DNA from: an uncultured Collinsella sp.
GTDB taxonomy: Bacteria; Actinomycetota; Coriobacteriia; Coriobacteriales; Coriobacteriaceae
Direction: 5' to 3'
DNA: 24,009 nucleotides
NCBI GenBank assembly: GCA_902478365.1
Contig: CABSKX010000034.1
Location: 1 to 24,009 of the forward strand
Shown: in pieces, positions 15,204 to 22,395 of the stretch
How the letters are laid out: the number at the start of each line of letters is the position of its first letter
How positions within the stretch are numbered: the first letter of the stretch is position 1
The notes under the pieces: model-generated
The model's database searches: none
Seen by the model: only the letters and a program-made list of their open reading frames with translations
What the model was told of the DNA's origin: nothing
Translations under genes and position numbers: made by a program

Positions 15204-17107
15204 TAGCAGCCCTCCTCTCGCGCGGACGCACTGGAATCGGCCCGATGCGAAGCGCCCGAAGGACCATCCGCACAACCGAGCAGCAAGTCTGACAGTTCGA
15301 CTGCCAACGACTCAACCGTATAGAGGCCGTCAAAGCGCAGCGGCACGCCCGCCTTCGCAAGCGCCAGCGCCATGCGCTGGGCAGCGGGAACACCCAAGCC
15401 GATTGATTTAAGCTCATCCGCATGCGCAAACACCTGAGCGGGCGTGCCCTCGGCAAACACCGTGCCCTCGTTCATCACGACGATACGGTCGCAGCAATTG
15501 GCCAGGTCATCCATGCTGTGCGAAACCATGACGACGGTCAGGCCATCGCGGTGAAGTCGATCGATGAGCTCCAAGAAATCACTGCGCGCCGCCGGATCGA
15601 GCCCCGCCATGGGCTCATCGAGTACCAGGACCTCGGGCTCCATGGCAAGCACGCCAGCAAACGCCACGCGCCGCTGCTGCCCGCCCGAGAGCTCAAAGGG
15701 GCTCTTGTCGCCCACCGTGGCCAGGTCGAGGCCCGCGCGCGCGAGCGATGACTCAACGCGGCGGGCAACCTCGGTCTGTGACAAGCCAAGGTTATGCGGA
15801 CCAAATGCCACGTCCTGTGCCACGGTCTCGGCAAACAGCTGACGCTCTGGATACTGAAACACCACGCCGACCTTTGCCTTAACCGCGGCGGCATCTTTCT
15901 TGTTTACCAGGTCGAGCCCCAGCGCATAAACAGAACCCTCCTGGGGACGAATCAGGCCGTTGAGATGCTGAACCAGCGTCGATTTACCCGAACCGGTATG
16001 GCCCGCAAGGCCCAGGAACTCGCCACGACACACCGTTAGCGACACATCACGCAACGCCCAAGGGCTGCTAGGGTCGTTGCCCCAGAGGGTCTGCTTGTTC
16101 GATGCGCCCTCGGCGGCTGAACGCTTGTGCCAACGGCGACGCTCGCGGGCGCTCAGCGAATAGCTATACGAAAGGTGCGAAATCTCGATGACGGGCTCTG
16201 ACGCGTTGTCCTCATTGTCTGCCGGAACAGCGCCGTCAGCGATTTCCGACTGGGATGCGGAAGACTGCCCCGCGGTGCCCGCCTCACTTCGCTCGGTATA
16301 GGCCTGCGCAACCTCGGCAACCATATCCGCCTCGCGCACCTGCGCGTGAACGGGCACGCCCTTCGCACGAAGCGCCCTGCCAAGACAGCACGATGCCGGC
16401 ATATCCAGGTTCAGCCGCGCGAGTTCGTCCGCCTGCGTCAAGATTTCATCGGGCGTGCCCAACATGGCAACGCGCCCCGCCCGAAACACCGCGACTCGAT
16501 CGGCCTCGGCGGCCTCTTCCATAAAGTGCGTAATCATCACGATAGTCATGCCGCGTTCGTGCAGCGCGTGACAGGCCTTCATAAGGCCCTTGCGCCCGCG
16601 CGGATCGAGCATCGAGGACGCCTCGTCCAAAATGAGCACGCGCGGCTCCATGGCGAGCACGCCGGCAAGCGCCACGCGCTGCTTTTGTCCGCCCGAGAGA
16701 GCGTGGGTCTCGTGGCGCTCAAAGCCCACCAGACCCACGGCCTTCAGCGCCTCGCGCACGCGCTGCGCGATCTGGGCCGATTCGACCCCTAAGTTCTCGG
16801 GACCAAACGCAACATCGTCCTCGACAAGCGTCGCCACAAGCTGGTCGTCGGGATTCTGGAACACCATGCCCGCAGTCGAGCGGATATCGTAAACCAGCTC
16901 GGGATCGGACGCGTCCATGCCGTTGACGCACACCGTTCCCGTATCGGGCTGCAGCAGCGCGTTCAAATGCTTGGCAAACGTCGACTTGCCCGACCCGTTT
17001 CCGCCGAGGATGCAGAAAAACTCGCCATCCTCGATGTTCAGATCGATGCCATCGAGCGCCAGTGCAGCACCGTCATAGCTAAAGGAAACGCCCCGACACT
17101 CAATCAT
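15203..17107 (-). CDS. ecfA: Fused EcfA1-EcfA2 ATPase of an ECF transporter
   Basis: One 634-residue chain carries two complete ABC ATPase domains, normally separate EcfA and EcfA' subunits. Domain 1 has Walker A GGNGSGKST (35-43), Q-loop FQNPDDQL, signature LSGGQ (137-141), Walker B LILDEASSMLD (158-168) and switch His194. Domain 2 has GHTGSGKST (369-377), FQYPERQL, LSGGQ (473-477), LVLDEPMAGLD (494-504) and His530. A linker of about 265-305 is acidic and Ser/Ala/Glu-rich. Domain 2 has an insertion of roughly 30 basic/polar residues (318-350) before its Walker A strand. Domain 1 has Ala-Ser after the catalytic Glu where Pro-Thr/Met is usual. The ATG overlaps the ribU stop (ATGA), and AAAGG lies 6 nt upstream. 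Powers vitamin uptake at the inner face of the membrane. Confidence 0.95.
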   Translation of the reverse strand: MIECRGVSFSYDGAALALDGIDLNIEDGEFFCILGGNGSGKSTFAKHLNALLQPDTGTVCVNGMDASDPELVYDIRSTAGMVFQNPDDQLVATLVEDDVAFGPENLGVESAQIAQRVREALKAVGLVGFERHETHALSGGQKQRVALAGVLAMEPRVLILDEASSMLDPRGRKGLMKACHALHERGMTIVMITHFMEEAAEADRVAVFRAGRVAMLGTPDEILTQADELARLNLDMPASCCLGRALRAKGVPVHAQVREADMVAEVAQAYTERSEAGTAGQSSASQSEIADGAVPADNEDNASEPVIEISHLSYSYSLSARERRRWHKRSAAEGASNKQTLWGNDPSSPWALRDVSLTVCRGEFLGLAGHTGSGKSTLVQHLNGLIRPQEGSVYALGLDLVNKKDAAAVKAKVGVVFQYPERQLFAETVAQDVAFGPHNLGLSQTEVARRVESSLARAGLDLATVGDKSPFELSGGQQRRVAFAGVLAMEPEVLVLDEPMAGLDPAARSDFLELIDRLHRDGLTVVMVSHSMDDLANCCDRIVVMNEGTVFAEGTPAQVFAHADELKSIGLGVPAAQRMALALAKAGVPLRFDGLYTVESLAVELSDLLLGCADGPSGASHRADSSASAREEGC

Positions 17108-17694
17108 GCGCGGCCTTTGACCTGGTCCTTTTTAGGCGTGATGAGGTTGGAGACTGCCTTATACACCGCCAGCGTCAACACCGAGTTGAGCACGGTCTTG
17201 ATGAGGTTAAACGGCAAAACGGCGGGAAGCATGAGCGGCAGAATCACATCGGCCGAGCCATACCAGAACCAAACGCCAATGGTCAGATTCGCAACCATAG
17301 AAAGCACCGTAGCAGCAATGACGCCGAGCACCAGGCCAATCACGGCACCCTTGTAGGTGTGCATCTTCTGGTAGACGATAGCCGCAGGCAGAATATAGCC
17401 CAGCGTAGCCACCAGGTTCATAAGCGCACCGACCCAATCGCCCGTGGTAAGCGCATGGATAACGATCGCCATAGCGGCAACAGCGGTGCCGGCACCAGGG
17501 CCGTACGCAAATCCACACACCATCGCCGGCACCAGCGACGGGTCATACGTCAAAAACGGCGCCGAGGGAAGGATGGGCAGCTGCACATACATAAACAGTG
17601 CTCCCAAGGCGCACATCAACGCCATGGTAACGAGCTGTTTGGTGCTCCACCTATTCGTGTTCTCAAAATGGATATGCTGCGACTGTTCAGACAT
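17104..17694 (-). CDS. ribU: ECF transporter S component, riboflavin (RibU)
   Basis: Membrane substrate-binding subunit for riboflavin uptake. The 196-residue protein is nearly all hydrophobic, with about six spans (roughly 20-38, 55-66, 68-83, 92-108, 115-142 and 150-182). The N-terminal pattern LMCALGALFMYVQLPILP, then FLTYDPSLVPAMVCGFAYGP and KGAVIGLVLG resemble RibU. Riboflavin specificity is mainly inferred from the FMN riboswitch directly upstream. The ATG at 17694 is chosen; an in-frame ATG at 17715 lies within the riboswitch P1 stem and would translate the aptamer end. A GAGG/AGGTGA site lies 4-11 nt upstream of 17694. The stop overlaps the ecfA start, so the operon is tightly coupled. 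Confidence 0.9.
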   Translation of the reverse strand: MSEQSQHIHFENTNRWSTKQLVTMALMCALGALFMYVQLPILPSAPFLTYDPSLVPAMVCGFAYGPGAGTAVAAMAIVIHALTTGDWVGALMNLVATLGYILPAAIVYQKMHTYKGAVIGLVLGVIAATVLSMVANLTIGVWFWYGSADVILPLMLPAVLPFNLIKTVLNSVLTLAVYKAVSNLITPKKDQVKGRA

Positions 17695-17708
17695 AAGATC
17701 ACCTGCCT

Positions 17709-17887
17709 CTTTCATCCGGACTCTAACCGTTGGTACTGGGATCTCACCAGTTCAGCCGGCATGCGAACCAACGCACGCACGGGTCGCAGACTCATCGGCT
17801 CGGTCGCAGGCATCTCGCCTGCGCCACGGCGTCCCTTTGACACCGCCCGATTTACCGCCAGTGGGGAATTTCACCCCGCCCTGAAAC
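17709..17887 (-). promoter_or_regulatory. FMN riboswitch (RFN element)
   Basis: On the minus strand the conserved RFN blocks appear in order: GGGCGGGGTGAAATTCCCCA, CTGGCGGTAAATC, an expanded variable stem (GCAGGCGAGATGCCTGCGACC), GAGCCGATGAGTCTGCGACC, ACTGGTGAGATCCCAGTACC and AGAGTCCGGATGAAAGAGG. P1 pairs TTTCA with TGAAA (plus 17882-17886 with 17710-17714). P1 ends only about 15 nt before the ribU ATG and includes or adjoins the ribosome binding site, and no terminator hairpin with a T-run fits in the gap. Control is therefore probably at translation initiation: FMN binding would hide the site and lower riboflavin uptake. Confidence 0.95.
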
Positions 17888-17897
17888 AGCAATTGCA

Positions 17898-17925
17898 AGT
17901 GTAGCACGGGCAGGTTTTCGCGCAA
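17898..17925 (-). promoter_or_regulatory. Candidate promoter of the ribU unit
   Basis: On the minus strand TTGCGC (17925-17920) and TACACT (17903-17898) are separated by 16 nt. TACACT ends about 10 nt before the first riboswitch base, which is where a promoter should be for a transcript starting with the aptamer. Confidence 0.55.
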
Positions 17926-18002
17926 GTATGCCAAGGGTAATTTATGGCGGGGACCAGTTGCCGCAACAACCACATTCCCCACCCATCCCAAAGTAACGCG
18001 CC

Positions 18003-18023
18003 TTTCGCGGCAAAGCCGCGAAA
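18003..18023. repeat. Small perfect hairpin in the ribU-groEL spacer
   Basis: TTTCGCGGC and GCCGCGAAA form a perfect 9-bp stem with an AAA loop. A second small palindrome, GTTGC-C-GCAAC, lies at about 17955-17965. The surrounding 17926-18092 stretch has no supported gene. It may be extra repeat material beside the large palindrome. Confidence 0.5.
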
Positions 18024-18092
18024 CAGCGACCGGGACACGTATCCCCATCAGCCACGATCTCCGCCCACGCCGACCTCAAGGCCGTAAACGCA

Positions 18093-18235
18093 GGGGATCC
18101 GGGGGCGTGACGGGGTTTCTCTCCGGAACATTCCGCAGGACGCAAAGAGGCTCCGCAGCGCGAAGCGCGATGCGGAGCCTCTTTGCATGTCCGAGGACGT
18201 TCCGGAGAGAAACCCCGTCACGCCCCCGGATCCCC
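18093..18235. repeat. Giant palindrome 3' of groEL
   Basis: Perfect 37-bp arms (18093-18129 and 18199-18235) enclose a second perfect 15-bp stem (18142-18156, GCAAAGAGGCTCCGC, with 18172-18186). Between the two stems TCC/GGA and GGAC/GTCC can also pair around a small internal loop, and the apex holds GCGC-GAA-GCGC. Almost all of the 143 nt can form one hairpin. It begins 26 nt beyond the groEL stop. There is no T-run on either side. The inner stem looks like a terminator core (AAAGAGG ... CCTCTTT), so a 3'-end role for groESL is plausible. Confidence 0.9.
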
Positions 18236-18261
18236 GGTGGGAGTTCTAGACCTTGTCGGCC

Positions 18262-19899
18262 TTAGTACATACCGCCGCCCTGCTGACCAGCGGTGGCAGC
18301 AGCGATAGCGTCCTCAAGCTGAGTGTTCTTGGGCACATCGGAGACGGTGGCCTCGGTGATGAGGATCAGGCTGGCGACAGAAGCAGCGTTCTGCAGGGTG
18401 ACGCGGCTGACCTTGACGGGGTCGAGGACGCCCATCTCAATCATGTCGCCCCACTCGCCGTTGGCAGAGTTGAGACCCTGGCCGGCGGGCAGCTCGGCAA
18501 CCTTGTCGACCACGACAGCGCCCTCAAAGCCAGCGTTCTTGGCGATGGTAGCGACCGGAGCGGTCAGAGCCTTCTTGACGATATCGACGCCAATCTTCTC
18601 CTCGGGGTCGTCGATCTCAACAGCGTCGAGCGCAGGAGCGGCGTCCATGAAGGCGACGCCGCCGCCAGCGACAATGCCCTCCTCGACAGCAGCGCGGGTA
18701 GCCTGCAGGGCGTCCTCGACGCGGTGCTTGATCTCCTTGAGCTCGGACTCGGTAGCAGCGCCGACCTTGATGACGGCAACGCCACCGGAGAGCTTGGCCA
18801 GGCGCTCCTGGAGCTTCTCGCGGTCGAAGTCAGAGGTGGTGTTCTCCATCTCGCCCTTGATCTGAGCGATGCGGGCGTCGATGGCCTCCTTGGAGCCAGC
18901 GCCGCCGACGACGACGGTGTTGTCCTTGGAGATGGTGACGGACTTGGCGGTACCGAGCATATCGGCGGTGATGTCAGCGACCTTCACGCCCAGCTCGTCC
19001 AGAGCGGCCTGGCCACCGGTGAGGACGGCGATGTCCTCGAGGATGCGCTTGCGGCGATCGCCGTAGCCCGGGGCCTTGACGGCGCAGACGTTGAGAGCGC
19101 CACGGATCTTGTTGAGGACGAGGGTGGGCAGAGCCTCGCCGTCGATGTCCTCAGCGATGATGAGCAGACCACGGCCGGCGCGCTGGACAGCCTCGAGAAC
19201 AGGCATGATGTCCTGAACGCTGGAGATCTTCTGGTCGGTGATGAGGATGTACGGATCCTTCATCACGGCCTCCATGCGGTCGTTGTCCGTGACGAAGTAA
19301 GCGGAGACATAGCCCTTGTCGAACTGCATGCCCTCGACGGTGTCGATGGTAATGTCGAACGTCTGGGAATCCTCGACGGTGATGACGCCGTCCTTACCCA
19401 CGACCTCCATGGCCTCGGCGATCTTCTCGCCAACCTCGGGGTCACCGGCGGAGATGGTACCGACGGAAGCGATCTGCTCCTTGGTCTCGACCGGCTTGGC
19501 CTGCTTCTTCATCTCGGCGACGGCGGCGTTTACAGCCTTGTCGATGCCGCGACGGATGGCCAGCGGGTTGGCGCCGGCGGCGACGTTACGCAGACCGTCG
19601 TTGACGATAGCCTGGGCGAGCAGGGTTGCGGTGGTGGTGCCGTCACCCACGGTGTCGTTGGTCTTGGTGGCGACCTCCTTCACCAGCTGAGCGCCCATGT
19701 TCTCGATGTTGTCCTCGAGCTCGATCTCCTTAGCGACGGAAACGCCGTCGTTGGTGATGGTCGGGGCACCGAACGTGCGCTGCAGAGCGACGTAACGGCC
19801 CTTGGGGCCCATGGTGACGGTAACGGCGTCGGCCAGAGTGTTGACGCCCTTGGCGAGCTTGGCGCGGGCATCGGTGTTGAACGTAATGTTCTTTGCCAT
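18262..19899 (-). CDS. groEL: Chaperonin GroEL (Hsp60)
   Basis: ATP-driven 14-mer chaperonin subunit for protein folding in the cytoplasm. The 545-residue protein is full length, starting MAKNITFNTDARAKLAKGVN. ATP-binding segments are TMGPKGR (29-35), NDGVSVAKEI (50-59) and VGDGTTTAT (84-92). The apical domain and the C-terminal equatorial segment VEEGIVAGGGVAF, then NSANGEWGDM, are typical. The tail is a single GQQGGGMY instead of the repeated GGM motif of many GroELs; it also lacks the His-rich tail of actinobacterial GroEL1. GGAGG lies 10 nt before the ATG. It is 96 nt downstream of groES, with a giant palindrome beyond its stop. Confidence 0.98.
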   Translation of the reverse strand: MAKNITFNTDARAKLAKGVNTLADAVTVTMGPKGRYVALQRTFGAPTITNDGVSVAKEIELEDNIENMGAQLVKEVATKTNDTVGDGTTTATLLAQAIVNDGLRNVAAGANPLAIRRGIDKAVNAAVAEMKKQAKPVETKEQIASVGTISAGDPEVGEKIAEAMEVVGKDGVITVEDSQTFDITIDTVEGMQFDKGYVSAYFVTDNDRMEAVMKDPYILITDQKISSVQDIMPVLEAVQRAGRGLLIIAEDIDGEALPTLVLNKIRGALNVCAVKAPGYGDRRKRILEDIAVLTGGQAALDELGVKVADITADMLGTAKSVTISKDNTVVVGGAGSKEAIDARIAQIKGEMENTTSDFDREKLQERLAKLSGGVAVIKVGAATESELKEIKHRVEDALQATRAAVEEGIVAGGGVAFMDAAPALDAVEIDDPEEKIGVDIVKKALTAPVATIAKNAGFEGAVVVDKVAELPAGQGLNSANGEWGDMIEMGVLDPVKVSRVTLQNAASVASLILITEATVSDVPKNTQLEDAIAAATAGQQGGGMY

Positions 19900-19995
19900 G
19901 GTAGGTAATCCTCCAAAAGAAATGTGACTCGCGTCGCCGCTTCCGAGTCCTATGCGGCGGACGCGTTCAAAGACGAATCAGAGATTCTGACGAGA

Positions 19996-20289
19996 CTAGG
20001 CCTCGACGACGGCGTAGATGTCGTCGGCGCGCATGAGCAGATACTTCTCGCCGTCGACCTTGACCTCGTTGCCACCAAACTTACCGTAGATGACAACATC
20101 GCCGACCTGAACGTCCATGGGGATGCGCTCGCCCTTGTCGTTGACCTTACCGGCGCCAACGGCAACGATGGTGCCGCGCTGCGGCTTCTCCTGAGCGTTG
20201 CTAGCGATGTACAGACCAGAAGCGGTCTTCTGCTCGGCCTCGTCGGGCTTGACCAGGACGCGATCTGCAAGCGGCTTCAAAGACGACAT
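19996..20289 (-). CDS. groES: Co-chaperonin GroES (Hsp10)
   Basis: Heptameric lid of the GroEL cage. The 97-residue chain starts MSSLKPLADRVLVKPDEAEQ and contains the mobile-loop segment KTASGLYIASNAQEKPQRG, followed by GTIVAVGAGKV, VQVGDVVIYGKFGG and LLMRADDIYAVVE, all standard. I choose the ATG at 20289, with AAAGGAGG 8 nt upstream; the longer reading to 20322 runs into a GC-rich leader hairpin. First gene of the groESL operon. I find no CIRCE or HAIR operator upstream. Confidence 0.98.
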   Translation of the reverse strand: MSSLKPLADRVLVKPDEAEQKTASGLYIASNAQEKPQRGTIVAVGAGKVNDKGERIPMDVQVGDVVIYGKFGGNEVKVDGEKYLLMRADDIYAVVEA

Positions 20290-20310
20290 GCTTGTTTCCT
20301 CCTTTGTGGG

Positions 20311-20331
20311 CCGCGCGGTCATGCCGCGCGG
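20311..20331 (-). other. GC-rich hairpin in groES leader
   Basis: CCGCGCGG, a 5-nt spacer and CCGCGCGG again form an 8-bp GC-only stem whose near edge is about 6 nt from the groES ribosome binding site. It is too stable to behave as a simple RNA thermometer at physiological temperature, but could protect the 5' end or modulate ribosome access. A weak promoter, TTGTAT-N17-TACCAT, lies further upstream at about 20359-20387 on the minus strand. Confidence 0.35.
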
Positions 20332-20401
20332 GTTAACCCTTTTTGTTTGCGTACGCGTTGAATGGTACCCACGAATGGCGGGTTATACAACACGGAGTCA
20401 A

Positions 20402-20430
20402 AAAATCTTATTTTTTGGCACTTAGATTTT
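20402..20430. promoter_or_regulatory. AT-rich inverted repeat upstream of groES
   Basis: AAAATCTTA (20402-20410) and TTAGATTTT (20422-20430) form an inverted repeat matching at 8 of 9 positions with an 11-nt spacer. It lies next to TTGACT on the minus strand and overlaps the outer edge of the large palindrome. It could be an operator for groESL or an AT-rich terminator arm (followed by TTTTTTG) for the upstream amidohydrolase transcript. Confidence 0.35.
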
Positions 20431-20637
20431 CTGAATGCCGGGGGATAACTTGTGCGCAGCTCCCGTGTGGCGCCGGAGGGGCGGGATATAAGGTTTCCTG
20501 CTCGGGCAGTCCTGCTCGCACGAAGGCCACATTAAGTGGCCTTCGGCTCGTGCGGAACTCGCGATAAACCTTATATCCCGCCCCTCCGGCGCCACACGGG
20601 AGCTGAGTCAACGTTATCGGGCCCGGCATTCAGAAAA
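20427..20637. repeat. Giant nested palindrome between groES and the YtcJ-like gene
   Basis: Three nested stems are centred near 20532. Outer perfect 16-bp arms are TTTTCTGAATGCCGGG (20427-20442) and its complement (20622-20637). A perfect 40-bp pair lies at 20457-20496 and 20566-20605, containing GGATATAAGGTTT. The apex is CGAAGGCCAC-ATTAA-GTGGCCTTCG (20521-20545). GATAAC and GTTATC can also pair between the outer and middle stems, and CCTGCTCG is directly repeated at 20497 and 20511. The structure starts 32 nt after the amidohydrolase stop. Both strands give short open frames through the arms; these are mirror artefacts of the palindrome. Confidence 0.92.
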
Positions 20638-20669
20638 GTCTGTGCAGCAAAATGGCGATGCGGATGGGG

Positions 20670-22307
20670 TTAGCGCTCGTAAATCAAGTTGCCTGCCAGG
20701 TAGGTGGCCTGAACCTTGGTGGCCTGCAGCTCTTGGGGGTCGATGGTGAGCGGGTTTTGGTCCAGGACTACCAGGTCGGCGTATTTGCCGGGCTCTAGGC
20801 TGCCGAGGTTTTGCTCGTCACCTGCTGCGTAAGCGCTGCCCAGGGTGTAGTTGCGCAGAGCTGTAGCCGCGTCGACGCGCTCGCTGGGGAGCCAGCCGCC
20901 CTCGGGCCAGTGGCTGCGGGGGTCTTGGCGCGTGATGGCCGTGTAGAGCACGTTCATGCTGGTAACGGCCGTGATGGGGCTATCGGTGCCGAAAGCTTGG
21001 CGGATGCCGCGCTGCTTATAGGTCGCAAACGGCCACATGATGCGGCTGCGTTCCAGGCCCAGGTCGCGCTCCGGGCCACCCGGGTCGAGTGTGATGTGGC
21101 AAGGCTGGCTCGAGGCAATGACGTTGAGCTTGCGCAGACGATCGATGTCCTGAGGCAGCAGATTCTCCAAATGCTCAAGCGTATTATGACCGTGCTGGGG
21201 CAGGCCGTAGAGCTCTGCCGCCTCCTCAAAGATATCGAGTGCGGCATGGATGGCACCGTCGCCGATAACGTGGATGCGCACGGTGTGGCCGCGCTCGGCT
21301 GCCGCCAGAACCAACTTGCGCATGCGCTCGACAGGAACCGTCAGGCGACCCTGGTCGCCCGGGAAGCGCGGGTTAGTATAGGGCTCAGTGAGGTATGCGG
21401 TATGCTCGCTCGACACGCCGTCGAAGAACTGTTTAAATCCTGGCGCCGAGAGCAGCGCGTTGTTCGCGTAGCGGGTCTGGAGTTCTTCCAAGCGCGATTG
21501 GTCATCCAGCAGCGTGGGAAACAGATGGGCGCGGATGCCCAGCTTGCCGGCGGCCTGCAGCCTGTCGTAAACATCGTCGCGAATAAAGTCGCAGCCCGGC
21601 ATGGGCATGAGCGACATATCGCAGATTGAGGTGATGCCCTGCTCGGCCATACGCTTCATCTGGTCGGCGTAAGCGCTCGCGATGCGATCCTCGCCCAGCC
21701 ACTCAAGACAGCGCGGCAGCATCTGCATGGCCGCAGCCTCGTGAGCGATGCCCGTGAGTTCGCCATTTGCATTCTTGTCGTAGCTGCCGCCCGCCGGCGG
21801 CTCGCTGTCACGCGTCACGCCGAGGGCTTCGAGTGCGCGGCTGTTGAGCCACAGGGTATGCCCGTCGCCCGAATACATAACACAGGGGCGATCGGGGAAG
21901 GCGGCGTCGAGGGAGGCCTTGGTAGGATGCTCGGGCGGATCCCAACGGTAGTCGCGCCAGCCCTGCGTTACAACCCAAGCGTCGTCAGGCAGGTCCTGGG
22001 AAAACTCGAGCGCGTGTTGTACCAGTGCCGCCTCTGACGTGCCCATATCCATGAGCATGTACGGCGAGGAACCGACCGAGGTATGGAAGAAGTGCAGGTG
22101 CGCATCATGGAAACCGGGGCAGATGAATTGCTCGCCGTAGTCGACCACCGGCGTGGCAGCAGGGGCGGCGGCAATCACGTCATCGGGCGCGCCGACTGCG
22201 ACGATGCGATCACCCGCGATGGCGATCGCCAACTCGCGGGCGGCATCGATGCCGTCTTGGGCGGTAAAAACGTTCTTGGAGCGGATAATCCGATCGATAT
22301 GCTGCAT
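20670..22307 (-). CDS. Amidohydrolase family 3 protein (YtcJ-like metal-dependent hydrolase)
   Basis: A zinc-type amidohydrolase of the YtcJ/NfdA group; members hydrolyse N-substituted formamides and similar amides, but the substrate here is unknown. The 545-residue chain has the N-terminal beta-sandwich start (MQHIDRIIRSKNVFTAQDG), metal motif GFHDAHLHF (His70, His72), later VIGDGAIHAALD and a LEH histidine, the catalytic Asp in GTDSPI, and the C-terminal SLEPGKYADLVVLD typical of the fold. I prefer the ATG at 22307 (GGGGA about 6 nt upstream); ATGs at 22313 and 22319 are alternatives. A far longer frame reaching 23396 runs antisense through the next gene and is rejected. No signal peptide. 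Divergent from the M20 gene. Confidence 0.9.
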   Translation of the reverse strand: MQHIDRIIRSKNVFTAQDGIDAARELAIAIAGDRIVAVGAPDDVIAAAPAATPVVDYGEQFICPGFHDAHLHFFHTSVGSSPYMLMDMGTSEAALVQHALEFSQDLPDDAWVVTQGWRDYRWDPPEHPTKASLDAAFPDRPCVMYSGDGHTLWLNSRALEALGVTRDSEPPAGGSYDKNANGELTGIAHEAAAMQMLPRCLEWLGEDRIASAYADQMKRMAEQGITSICDMSLMPMPGCDFIRDDVYDRLQAAGKLGIRAHLFPTLLDDQSRLEELQTRYANNALLSAPGFKQFFDGVSSEHTAYLTEPYTNPRFPGDQGRLTVPVERMRKLVLAAAERGHTVRIHVIGDGAIHAALDIFEEAAELYGLPQHGHNTLEHLENLLPQDIDRLRKLNVIASSQPCHITLDPGGPERDLGLERSRIMWPFATYKQRGIRQAFGTDSPITAVTSMNVLYTAITRQDPRSHWPEGGWLPSERVDAATALRNYTLGSAYAAGDEQNLGSLEPGKYADLVVLDQNPLTIDPQELQATKVQATYLAGNLIYER

Positions 22308-22345
22308 GGGCATCCCCATCTCTGGCAGGAAATTCAACACCCCCG

Positions 22346-22351
22346 AGTGTA
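22346..22351 (-). promoter_or_regulatory. Candidate -10 for the YtcJ-like gene
   Basis: On the minus strand TACACT lies about 39 nt before the start codon. The best -35 is a weak TTTTGT 16 nt upstream. This is one half of a 168-bp divergent promoter region. Confidence 0.35.
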
Positions 22352-22395
22352 CTCCCCCACTCTTGTTACAAAACCCCAAGCGGCAAACGGCAACT

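Noticed and set aside
17752..18145. Short minus-strand frames between ribU and groEL
   Set aside because: They overlap the FMN riboswitch and the large palindrome, have no ribosome binding site and no domain similarity I recognise.
18253..19908. 551-residue open frame on the plus strand opposite groEL
   Set aside because: It is an exact antisense shadow of groEL produced by high-GC codon bias, with low-complexity Leu/Asp/Gly composition and no recognisable domain.
20311..20331. RNA thermometer controlling groES
   Set aside because: The stem is eight G-C pairs and does not sequester the AAAGGAGG itself; melting in the physiological range is unlikely.
20343..20629. Small proteins on both strands containing LPCGAGGAGYKV
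   Set aside because: The same peptide appears on both strands because the DNA is a palindrome; this is repeat sequence, not coding.
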